From: an uncultured Oscillospiraceae bacterium
GTDB lineage: Bacteria > Bacillota > Clostridia > Oscillospirales > Oscillospiraceae
Direction: 5' to 3'
DNA length: 12,685 nucleotides
Assembly (NCBI GenBank): GCA_958438185.1
Contig: CAUBQU010000016.1
Coordinates: 1-12,685, forward strand
The position numbers and the translations under genes are program-made. The notes beneath the pieces are model-generated. The model made no database searches, had not been told where the DNA came from, and saw only the letters and a list, made by a program, of their open reading frames with translations. Shown one piece after another: positions 7,201 through 12,685 of this stretch; the stretch's first letter is position 1, and each line of letters begins with the position of its first letter.

Positions 7201-10200
7201 GTGATGCAGCTGGACGACTATACGGCCAAGCTGCGGACGGCGGAGGGAAAGACCGTTACGGCGGACCAGCTGGAGACAGACGCGCCGGAGCGGCAGATCA
7301 TCCTGCAGGCGCAGGACGACGGCTACGGGACGCAGGAGGCAAACGCGCTGCTGGCACACTATGACGGCAGCATGGCGCCGGAGGCGTACTACGAGCAATT
7401 CCGGGAAGCAATCACGGCGGGGCAGGACGGCGAGAGCCTGTCGGAGGCCCGGCGGCGGGCCGGAAGCGGATTGACGGCGGAGGCGACGAAGGCGGCCTGG
7501 GAGCTGGGGCAGGAAATCCAGACGTTCCTGGACACGGATGAGCGGGTCGGCCCGGCGGGTAAGCAGGCGCTGGATGCGATGGCCTACGGCGACGCAGGGC
7601 TTTTTGAGGCCTATTACAAGGCGGGCCTGGCGGGCGAGAGCTTTGCCGAGGCACGGGGAAGAATCGGACAAATGACCGCCGCGCTGGAGGCAAAGCTGCG
7701 GGCGGCGGTCAAGGCGGGCGTGCGGGACGCGCAGGGAGGGTTTACATATGGCAGACAGAATTCTGGTAACGGACAAGGACGGCAAGGAAGTGTGGATCCC
7801 AGCGGACGCGGCACGCGCGTGGCAGAAGGGGCAGAGCATGAGCAAAGCGGAGCTGGAGCAGCGGAAGAACGATCTTCTGGAGAAGCTGCGGGCCAAGACA
7901 CCGGCGCTGCGCAAGTAAGCGCTAAGGCCCTGGGCGTCCCGGAGGGGACGGACCGGGCGACGGCGCGGGTTTTGACCGCAGAGGAGCAGACACCGGAGCA
8001 GCGGGCGAAGGTGGCGGAATACGCCAAGGCCGGGGCGGAGCTGGTCCTGATCGAGGGCAACCTGGAGATCCAGGGGGAGACCGGCACGATGCACGCCCGG
8101 GGCGCGCGGATCGGCGATCGGATCGTTGTCTCCGTCAATGACGAGGGGGCGACGTGGGAGCAGATCGCCCGGCACGAGGCGAAGCACCGATACTTTGAGC
8201 AGCACCCGGACGCGGTGCAGCAGGAGTGGGAACAGGTCACCGGGTACATGGACGCGGACAGCATCGAGGAATGGCTTGCCTATTACGCAGGGAAGTACGC
8301 CGCGCTGGGCGATATCGTGGACATTGCCTATATCCAGGAAGAGGCGCTGTGCGACTTGGCCGCTGAGATCGAGACCGGGAAAGCGACGGAAAAGGACTAT
8401 CGGGCGCTGGAGACGGTAAAGGAAAGAGCGCAAAAAAATACTGCCCAGGCGGGCAGCAGAGCTTCGATTGCAGAATCGGAAAAGGGGCGGTATGTCCAGG
8501 CGGACCGGCAGGTTTTGCAGGGAGACGACCCGGGGCGCTGGGGCAGGCAGATCGAAACGTACATCAACGAGAAGATCCGGAACCGGGAGGACGTCATCTT
8601 CCCAACGGAGGACGGGCACCTGCTGGCGCTGACGGGACGCTCGGCCTACAAGCTGACCGACCGGCACAAGAGCCAGATCGCCAAAGAGGGCCGCGTGATG
8701 CTGGACGATGCGAGCTACGGCGTGAAGCTGCGGGCAGCGGCGCATATCGACGAGCTGGTCCAGGTGGGGCGGTTTGATCGGTATATCGAGGACCGGCGGG
8801 GCGCTCACGAGAACGATATCGGAGAAGACGGCTTTAACTATTACACCGCGTACTTCCGGGACTTTGACGGTAGCTATTACCGTGTAACATTCAGCGCTGG
8901 CGTCAACGAAAATAACGAAACCGTCTACAGCATCGGGAGAATTAGAAAAAGAGAGTCTATCACGCGTCGGGGCTCTTCCTCCGGCGTGGAAGCCGGAGGC
9001 GCTCAAAGTCGCCGTAATAGACTCTCTTCAAACCGAAGTATAGCCGATCGGAACGGAAATGTCAAGGGGAAAACCGCGGTCGAATTGGCATTTGAACGGG
9101 CGAGAGAGAAAAAAAGCCGGCTTTCTGTGGCGGAAACGCAGGGAGGACGGTCTACGAGATATAGCTATGCCGGTGAGAATGCCAACGGCGCGAATTCTCA
9201 GACACTGCAGGAGTACGAGGTCCAGACAGCGCTTTGGGATGCGATGGACCACGCAGACCGGGGCGATGAGAATGTTATCAAGCTGGGGCGCATGCCGCGA
9301 TACGTGCGGACACTGACGGGCATTGATGGAGATTTTTATATCTACCGCAACCATGCCTACGAGAACATGGCCACCCGCGAACAGGCAGAGCGCGCCGGCA
9401 GGCCGACCCGCCGGGGCAGGCAGGATATCCACTTTCACGGACTGGGCATCGACACGATGACAGAGGCGATCCTGAGCACGGAGGACCCGCTGGTCACGAT
9501 CTGGGAAAAGAGCAAGGACGGGAACCCGGTCATCTCCATGGTGCTGCCGGTGAAGGATGCCGACGGTGCGCCGCTGTATGCCGTTATGGGGTTCTATACC
9601 AGTAACCCGATCAATGGGCAAATGAAGGTGCGGCCCCATGTGCTGCTGACGATCTCGAACCGGGCGCTGTTTGGCGAAGGACGGCGGGGGACCGTGGAAG
9701 CGATCAATGACGCCATTGCAGAAAAACGCATTCTCAGCATGGCGGACATAAAAAAAGTGAGAGCAAACCTGACATTGACCGGCCAACACACGAAGTTGGC
9801 AAGTGTAACAGTGAATGCTCTCAGCCAGAATGTAGCACAGTTTCAGAGAGAAGTCAAGCAATTCCGGGCGAAAAATAAGATCAACTACTCCGCAGCGAGC
9901 ACGCAGGCGGACGGCGCCATCAAACAGAACGATGCCACCGAGCAGGACACCGCGGCAGACTGGACGGCGGAATCGCAGGATCTGGCAGCGCAGCTGGCGG
10001 ATGCGACGAAGCGGAACAAGGCGCTGGAAGCGGTCAACCGGAAGCTGCGGGAGCAGATGAAGGTCACGCCGCCGGACACGGCGGACCAGCGGGAGCTGCG
10101 GGGCGCGGCGAAGCGGCTTGCCGAAAACTACGGCGGCGGGCTGCGGCAGAAGGACCTTACGAAGCAGCTGCAGCGCATCTGGCGGCTGCGGGCGGAGGCC

Positions 10201-12685
10201 CAGCGCGGCAGCGAGGAAAACCGCCGCGAAAAGCGCGGTCAGATGAACGAGGAGCTGGAACAGCTGGCAGCGGAGCTGACGCGGAATTACCTGGACAAGG
10301 ACAACCCGGAGGCGGAGACGCTGCGGGAGATCAAGCAGACGGTCCGGGCGACGAAGATCTATCTGACGCCGGAGCTGCGGGGCGACCTTGACTTGGAGGG
10401 CGGCTACCAGGACTTCCGGCGGCGCAACTTCGGGCGCATCCGGCTGGCGAACTCGGGGCTGGGCGTAGACCAGTTTTACCAGGAGCTTTCGGAGCAATGG
10501 CCGGCGTATTTCCCGGCGGGCATCTGGAATCCGGCGGACCAGCTGCTGCAGATCGCGGACGTCATCCAGGACGGGACGACGATCTTAGAGCGCAGCCCGT
10601 ATGGCGACATGGACGGGATGCAGTACATGAAGACGAGGATCCTCTGGGAGCTGGGCGCCGTCCCGGCGGCGCAGCCGACGCTGGCGGACCAGGCGGCCCA
10701 GGGCGCTTACCGGGAGGAGGCGCTGCGGCGCGGCGGCCCGGGAGCGGGCAAGGAGCAGCTCATCGACGCGACGGCGGCCCATGAGCAGGAGCAGATGGAC
10801 CAGCTGGACGCCTGGTACCGGGAGCATCTGCGCAAGGTCAAGGCGGACCGGGAGGACCAAATCCAGAAGGTCAAGGACCGCTATCAGGAGCGGGCCAAGG
10901 CCGAGCGGGACCGGAAGGCAGAGCAGGAGCTAAAGCGGCGGCTGCTCTGGCACGGCAACCGGCTCAAGCGGATGGGCCGGACGGCGACGCCAGAACAGCA
11001 GGCGGAGATTGAACGGATCATCGGGGACCTGAACACGACGACCGTCAACCTCACCAAGACCGCCATGGTCCACGACTATGTCCAAGGCATGAGCACAGAG
11101 GGGATTCCGGCCAGCGGCTACCGGGACAAGGCAAACCCAATGCGGATTATGAGACCGGAGGAGGCGGCGCAAAACCCGGAGATGCGGGGCAACAAGGTCG
11201 TGGACGTGACGGACCTGCGGGCCTGGTATGAGGACCAGAAGCGAAACAACCCGGACTTTATCGCCGACGGCCGCATCGAGGACATTCTGGCAAACCAGAA
11301 AAAGAAGCACATCGCCGATATGACGCCCCAGGAGGTACAGCAGCTTTTGGACGTGGCGCTGAATATCGAAAACGAGATCCGGACCCAGAAGAAGCTGATC
11401 GACGCAGCGGACCGGCGGGAGATTTACCAGCAGGTGCTGCAGATCGTCGGGGATATCGAGGGCACCCGGGGGCGCTACGACCGCGGAAAGCTCAGCCGCC
11501 CGGCGCAGTGGATCACGGAGAACACGCTGACGCCGGTCCGCCTGCTGCGACGGTGGACGGGCTTCCACGACAGCGACCCGCTTTACCAGGCGGCGCTGGC
11601 GCTGCAGGACGGGGAGCTGAAGCAGCTGGACTACCAGCGGCGGGCCTATGAAAAGTTCGAGGAATTCACCAAGGACAAAAAATTCATGGACCACCTGGCG
11701 GGCAAGGGGAAGCAGAAGCCCATTGAGGTCACGGGTATCAACGAAAAGGGTGAGACGGTGCATGTGAAAATCACGCCGGACATGCGCGTGGCCCTCTATC
11801 TGCACAGCCGGAATTACCAGAACCTGCGGCACATTCAGCGGGGCGGCATTACCGTGCCGCAGTACGAAGCCTACGTCAAGGGCAATTACACGGAGGCCTA
11901 CGACCGGGGGACTCGCCTGCGCCTGATGCCGAGAGACGTGCGGGCGATTACGGACAAGATGACGACCCGGGAGAAAAACTACGCGGAGCGGGTGGCGCAG
12001 TACTACGACACCATGAGCAAGGCGGAGATCAACGGGGTCTCCGTGAAGCTCAAGGGGTATGAGATTGCAAAGGTACAGCGGTACTACCCCATCGAAACGG
12101 ACAAGGCATTTATCGCAAAGGAATTCGACGCGCTGCGCTACGACGGGAGCGTGGAGGGCAAGGGCTTCCTGAAGGAACGCCAGGAGGGCGGAAACCCAAT
12201 CCTGCTGCGGGACGCGACCCGGACGCTGCAAAAGAGCATCCGCGACCATGCCCTGTATGTGGGCATGGCAATCCCAATCCGCAACTTCAACAAGCTGCGG
12301 GGCGTTTCAATCTCCAAATCCGACGAGACAGGGGCGCTGCGCTACCAGGAGAACAGCCTGATGAAGGCGCTGGAGGAGAAATGGGGCACGAAGGCGGTGA
12401 AGCACCTGGAGCAGATGGTGACAGATCTGTCCGGCGCGCAGCCGCCTCAGGCAAGCGGCGCGGAGATGCTCAACCGCATCCGCAGCAACTACGCCGGGGC
12501 CGTCCTGGAGCTGAACCCATCGACGGCGCTCAAGCAGCTGATCGCCTACCCGTCGGCGGCTTCCGTCCTGGGGTGGGACGCAATGGCCGTCGGGCTGACG
12601 AAGTGGCAGAGGGTAAACGTGAAGCTGATTAACCGGTACACGCCGCTGCTCTGGCACCGGATGCAGGGCTTTATTGACGCGGACC
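4231..12685 (+). CDS. Giant phage polyvalent virion protein, 5' part (at least 2818 aa, runs off window)
   Basis: The ATG at 4231 follows AAGGAGGG (4218-4225), which overlaps the previous stop codon. The frame has no stop through base 12684, so the 3' end lies outside. Architecture in order: residues 1-500, charged helical; about 591-800, Ala/Gly-rich hydrophobic segment with an amphipathic acidic stretch (AEGTEEAASDVLNLAADLLL); about 811-1166, helical repeats; 1171-1230, low-complexity linker over a nested gene; about 1231-1390, zincin-like module with HEAKH at 1315-1319; about 1431-1575, small alpha/beta domain of LPD/BECR-like type; about 1651-1845, MuF C-terminal-like domain; 1911-1940 and 2184-2250, coiled coils; 2431-2818, helical region (ELNPSTALKQLIAYPSAASV near the end). 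This mixture matches the polyvalent proteins described in phages and conjugative elements, and position after tail genes suggests a virion protein injected with DNA. Domain names are pattern recognition, not search results. Codon use is strongly GC3-biased except at about 7741-7920, 8880-9180 and 9721-9900. Confidence 0.88.
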   Translation, partial: MASNYERIQASRQRFREQAQISEDSYNKFRQAYVQQVDGDALAAGAKESADRMRQTLRESTGPAKPQQVQRAFAAYNSQIQRLRAYTRAGGSLPGDTRMAQLEREFAQQRADFTAYLRQQQSRQGQPGGALGWQTVDAAQAADDNRFALRRGKKAAEVFLDASRLTPQQQKAMAGGYASYDTSGDVDRTILAALTGSGTLKPGVLENAQRNRQRAAYQEAAQAARDSGAVRAKQHTQAQEKLELLDDAITALERMQPTKDARVLSSQQGVMRSYADRLDITNYTDRDDLMRQLRAQRSRQTRRSDRQAAAAAEQATRYRTAQALEYQLDNPDESLDANYLKRQRDEAKRAYAEKKTFRTRAAYEQAEAAYQERKYRDDQEKNVLEIRQDGGLSKQYQTALEAARGLTAAETALQYVKSDLERDGAVNRDTLGQVREITGAAGLTLPAGKTDSELRAYLEKLTARYRSDKNFALANLQHAGYDADKLDEYIYRALNAQRMDEYTGRAADFAADSPVGASAASSAANLVSGMGYLAALPRTVANAWRIHTGNPDAYVPLDENSDAFRATRYAETIRQEVARQLQGKTDGKTASFLYDTGMSMLDNILQVGVGMGLLGAPAMAEAAASGGVSAAVAAGSAAASPVSLGMMGLTTASQKLLEMTDEGVDTNTAYNLATAAGAIEVLTEKIGLDEFINGLGRQTAATTLRRIGQQVGRQTLAEGTEEAASDVLNLAADLLLRMDQADFVRDIDRARRQGMSKGEAVWSVVEDQLKQTGVSFAGGALSGALFGLGGAAMNAVSSTDRAMGRQIQRTGGMEQLQKDAAAYGLNADNLTRESSPKALGAMQRQVYRAAEQTAGEIEAFAKQKGYKKAAADALQAAWQGYKETGLDALSPQEFGVAFDTAYQEGRLDAQYGQTGAYLERAATDALTAGLLPETVKYAYLAGTKDGSRAAKRTQSPVHALRERAAERRARRADASEAAATGAAQPGGGLTVMQLDDYTAKLRTAEGKTVTADQLETDAPERQIILQAQDDGYGTQEANALLAHYDGSMAPEAYYEQFREAITAGQDGESLSEARRRAGSGLTAEATKAAWELGQEIQTFLDTDERVGPAGKQALDAMAYGDAGLFEAYYKAGLAGESFAEARGRIGQMTAALEAKLRAAVKAGVRDAQGGFTYGRQNSGNGQGRQGSVDPSGRGTRVAEGAEHEQSGAGAAEERSSGEAAGQDTGAAQVSAKALGVPEGTDRATARVLTAEEQTPEQRAKVAEYAKAGAELVLIEGNLEIQGETGTMHARGARIGDRIVVSVNDEGATWEQIARHEAKHRYFEQHPDAVQQEWEQVTGYMDADSIEEWLAYYAGKYAALGDIVDIAYIQEEALCDLAAEIETGKATEKDYRALETVKERAQKNTAQAGSRASIAESEKGRYVQADRQVLQGDDPGRWGRQIETYINEKIRNREDVIFPTEDGHLLALTGRSAYKLTDRHKSQIAKEGRVMLDDASYGVKLRAAAHIDELVQVGRFDRYIEDRRGAHENDIGEDGFNYYTAYFRDFDGSYYRVTFSAGVNENNETVYSIGRIRKRESITRRGSSSGVEAGGAQSRRNRLSSNRSIADRNGNVKGKTAVELAFERAREKKSRLSVAETQGGRSTRYSYAGENANGANSQTLQEYEVQTALWDAMDHADRGDENVIKLGRMPRYVRTLTGIDGDFYIYRNHAYENMATREQAERAGRPTRRGRQDIHFHGLGIDTMTEAILSTEDPLVTIWEKSKDGNPVISMVLPVKDADGAPLYAVMGFYTSNPINGQMKVRPHVLLTISNRALFGEGRRGTVEAINDAIAEKRILSMADIKKVRANLTLTGQHTKLASVTVNALSQNVAQFQREVKQFRAKNKINYSAASTQADGAIKQNDATEQDTAADWTAESQDLAAQLADATKRNKALEAVNRKLREQMKVTPPDTADQRELRGAAKRLAENYGGGLRQKDLTKQLQRIWRLRAEAQRGSEENRREKRGQMNEELEQLAAELTRNYLDKDNPEAETLREIKQTVRATKIYLTPELRGDLDLEGGYQDFRRRNFGRIRLANSGLGVDQFYQELSEQWPAYFPAGIWNPADQLLQIADVIQDGTTILERSPYGDMDGMQYMKTRILWELGAVPAAQPTLADQAAQGAYREEALRRGGPGAGKEQLIDATAAHEQEQMDQLDAWYREHLRKVKADREDQIQKVKDRYQERAKAERDRKAEQELKRRLLWHGNRLKRMGRTATPEQQAEIERIIGDLNTTTVNLTKTAMVHDYVQGMSTEGIPASGYRDKANPMRIMRPEEAAQNPEMRGNKVVDVTDLRAWYEDQKRNNPDFIADGRIEDILANQKKKHIADMTPQEVQQLLDVALNIENEIRTQKKLIDAADRREIYQQVLQIVGDIEGTRGRYDRGKLSRPAQWITENTLTPVRLLRRWTGFHDSDPLYQAALALQDGELKQLDYQRRAYEKFEEFTKDKKFMDHLAGKGKQKPIEVTGINEKGETVHVKITPDMRVALYLHSRNYQNLRHIQRGGITVPQYEAYVKGNYTEAYDRGTRLRLMPRDVRAITDKMTTREKNYAERVAQYYDTMSKAEINGVSVKLKGYEIAKVQRYYPIETDKAFIAKEFDALRYDGSVEGKGFLKERQEGGNPILLRDATRTLQKSIRDHALYVGMAIPIRNFNKLRGVSISKSDETGALRYQENSLMKALEEKWGTKAVKHLEQMVTDLSGAQPPQASGAEMLNRIRSNYAGAVLELNPSTALKQLIAYPSAASVLGWDAMAVGLTKWQRVNVKLINRYTPLLWHRMQGFIDAD
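6001..6630 (+). other. Hydrophobic Ala/Gly-rich segment of the giant protein (possible membrane-active region)
   Basis: Residues 591-800 contain several candidate membrane or pore helices: MLDNILQVGVGMGLLGAPAM (600-619), a long Ala/Gly/Ser run to about 648, NLATAAGAIEVLTEKIG (671-687) and SFAGGALSGALFGLGGAAMN (775-794). Between them lies an amphipathic acidic helix (AEGTEEAASDVLNLAADLLL) and a basic loop. Injected virion proteins of podovirus-like phages often carry such segments to cross the host envelope. Here the membrane role is inferred from composition only. This block is recurrent in giant Clostridia phage proteins as I know them. Confidence 0.55.
7734..7740 (+). promoter_or_regulatory. 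Strong ribosome binding site inside the giant ORF, serving the nested gene
   Basis: GGGAGGG at 7734-7740 is followed by seven bases (TTTACAT) and ATG at 7748. Its strength and spacing match the sites used by the annotated genes at 358, 3065 and 4231. In the giant frame these bases encode Gln-Gly-Gly and have no need to form such a signal. Confidence 0.7.
7748..7918 (+). CDS. Nested overlapping gene, 56-aa protein of unknown function
   Basis: This gene lies wholly inside the giant ORF, in the +1 frame relative to it (ATG 7748, TAA 7916-7918). The start is fixed by GGGAGGG at 7734-7740. The product begins MADRILVTDKDGKEVWIPAD, looks like a short beta hairpin, then continues with AWQKGQSMSKAELEQRKNDL into an amphipathic basic helix ending TPALRK. 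It has no membrane segment and no motif I can name. About 45 of its 56 sense codons end in G or C (roughly 80%). The 60 giant-frame codons at 7741-7920 have only 24 (40%), while the flanking 20 giant-frame codons on each side have 18 and 17. The coding signature therefore follows the small gene across exactly this interval. Composition is normal for a globular protein, while the overlapping giant frame is a Gly/Gln/Ser/Arg linker. Function is unknown; a small virion, chaperone-like or regulatory partner of the giant protein is possible. Expression itself is not shown. Confidence 0.72.
   Translation: MADRILVTDKDGKEVWIPADAARAWQKGQSMSKAELEQRKNDLLEKLRAKTPALRK
7921..8400 (+). other. Zincin-like metallopeptidase module within the giant protein
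   Basis: Residues about 1231-1390. A beta strand (GDRIVVSV, 1295-1302) precedes a helix with HEAKHRYF; His1315, Glu1316 and His1319 form the HExxH zinc-binding and catalytic motif. About 50 residues later EEALCDLAAE (1370-1379) gives a candidate third zinc ligand, Glu1370 or Glu1371, in the usual gluzincin arrangement. Zincin-like peptidases are known in polyvalent phage proteins, where processing of the giant protein or cleavage of host factors has been proposed. Activity and target are inference. Confidence 0.62.
8521..8955 (+). other. Small alpha/beta LPD/BECR-like domain within the giant protein
   Basis: Residues about 1431-1575. It opens with QIETYINEKIRN, then VIFPTEDGHLLALTGRSAYK, a helix with AHIDELV (1505-1511), and closes with two strands, FNYYTAYFRDFDGSYYRVTF (1535-1554) and ETVYSIGRI. 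A helix followed by an aromatic two-strand 'D-G-x-Y-Y-R-V-T-x-S-x-G' end recurs in polyvalent-protein domains related to barnase/EndoU/colicin/RelE-type (BECR) folds or LPD domains. Which numbered family applies cannot be settled by eye. An RNase-like toxin or a structural domain are both possible. Confidence 0.45.
8949..9028. repeat. Nested palindrome (12-base outer arms, 8-base inner hairpin)
   Basis: The outer arms are AAGAGAGTCTAT (8949-8960) and its exact reverse complement ATAGACTCTCTT (9017-9028); after one mismatch they extend by three more pairs (ACG/CGT), plus one possible G-C pair. Inside is a perfect hairpin, CCTCCGGC (8978-8985), loop GTGGAA, GCCGGAGG (8992-8999). The whole lies in the coding linker between the LPD/BECR-like and MuF-like domains, in a stretch of reduced GC. 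It could be a palindromic mobile repeat captured in a coding region, or an RNA structure in the mRNA. Confidence 0.75.
9181..9765 (+). other. MuF C-terminal-like domain within the giant protein
   Basis: Residues about 1651-1845. It contains IKLGRMPRYVRTLTGID (1683-1699), DIHFHGLGIDTMTEAI (1732-1747), DPLVTIWEKSKDGNPVISM (1752-1770, where the lysine-linked turn precedes a strand), then VLPVKDADGAPLYAVMGFYT and VLLTISNRALFG. The order 'L-G-x-x-P-x-x-L ... H-G-L ... dP-v-x-i-x-x-S ... V-x-x-x-x-D-x-D-G-x-P' is that of the C-terminal domain attached to phage MuF proteins and polyvalent proteins, considered toxin-like (BECR fold). His1734, His1736 and the acidic residues nearby are candidate active-site residues. 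No catalytic claim can be made from sequence alone. Confidence 0.6.
10780..10980 (+). other. Charged coiled-coil segment of the giant protein
   Basis: Residues about 2184-2250 are almost uninterrupted Glu, Lys, Arg, Asp and Gln with spaced Leu, Trp, Val and Ile (QLDAWYREHLRKVKADREDQ, then IQKVKDRYQERAKAERD). This predicts a long single helix or coiled coil separating the toxin-like domains from the C-terminal region. A shorter leucine-spaced coil lies at residues 1911-1940. Confidence 0.6.
11521..12685 (+). other. Helical C-terminal polyvalent-protein region (incomplete)
   Basis: Residues about 2431-2818 hold a series of blocks that I associate with giant Clostridia phage proteins: LTPVRLLRRWTGFHDSDPLY (2433-2452), VALYLHSRNYQNLRHIQRGG (2520-2539), MTTREKNYAERVAQYYD (2577-2593), KVQRYYPIETDKAF (2614-2627), IRDHALYVGMAIPIRNFNKL (2670-2689) and ELNPSTALKQLIAYPSAASV (2760-2779). 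They belong with the helical large polyvalent protein-associated (LPD) regions, but I cannot give a number. The function is unknown; they probably form the structural core that packs in the virion. The region continues beyond the window. Confidence 0.5.

Noticed and set aside
8089..8091. Internal frame-matching ATG with GGGGGAG (8073-8079) as the start of a separate effector gene
   Set aside because: The open frame and coding signature continue upstream without a break to 7921, and this start would remove the strand region before the zincin motif. It is kept only as a possible ancestral or secondary start.
6982..9006. A 674-codon open frame on the minus strand
   Set aside because: It lies opposite the giant gene, is rich in Arg, Pro, Leu and His, has no convincing start signal and no recognisable domain. 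Long antisense frames arise from the strong GC3 bias of the + strand gene.
8946..9028. Reading the palindrome as a functional minus-strand terminator
   Set aside because: No minus-strand gene is supported nearby, the outer stem spans a large interior, and the T-tract is short; it is listed only as a repeat or possible RNA structure.
9028..10497. A 489-codon open frame on the minus strand
   Set aside because: Same reasoning: antisense shadow of a GC3-biased gene, low-information Arg/Leu/Val-rich product.
10732..10755. Walker A-like GGPGAGKE (residues 2168-2175)
   Set aside because: The Ser/Thr required after the Lys is replaced by Glu, there is no strand before or Walker B after it, and it sits in a low-complexity run before a coiled coil.
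10930..12249. A 439-codon open frame on the minus strand
   Set aside because: Antisense shadow of the giant gene's C-terminal region, which itself has recognisable protein blocks in the + frame.

Overview
The window is a compact, single-strand block of late (virion structural) genes from a high-GC tailed phage or prophage. The host is most likely a Firmicute of the gut Clostridia/Oscillospiraceae kind. This rests on strong AAGGAGG-type ribosome binding sites, strongly GC-biased third codon positions, and protein families that I associate with Clostridia phages. No integrase, repressor, lysis gene, tRNA or host gene is visible, so prophage and free phage cannot be told apart, and the host assignment is inference.

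Layout, all on the + strand with almost no intergenic space: (1) the 3' end of a small structural protein, possibly a head-tail connector (2-346); (2) a 727-aa beta-rich tail protein (358-2541); (3) a 170-aa protein with a fibre/lectin-like C-terminus, joined to it by an ATGA overlap (2538-3050); (4) a 384-aa Gln/Tyr-rich protein with an Arg-Ser-Ser-Gly repeat, probably an internal virion protein (3065-4219); (5) one gigantic open reading frame from 4231 that is still open at the window end (at least 2818 residues).

The giant protein has the architecture of phage 'polyvalent' proteins, which are multi-domain virion proteins thought to be delivered into the host with the DNA. Its order is: a charged helical N-terminal third; an Ala/Gly-rich hydrophobic segment; helical repeats; a zincin-like metallopeptidase module (HEAKH); a small alpha/beta domain of the LPD/BECR-like kind; a MuF C-terminal-like domain; coiled coils; and a long conserved-looking helical C-terminus.

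The most unusual feature lies inside this ORF. At 7748-7918 a 56-aa gene in another frame has its own strong ribosome binding site. Exactly over this stretch the GC-rich third-position signature leaves the giant frame (about 40% GC3, against 85-90% in the adjacent 20 codons on each side) and appears in the nested frame (about 80%). The giant frame therefore reads through as a Gly/Gln/Ser/Arg linker, which points to overprinting or a gene fusion across a small gene. A second oddity is a nested palindrome (8949-9028) in a lower-GC linker between the two toxin-like domains.
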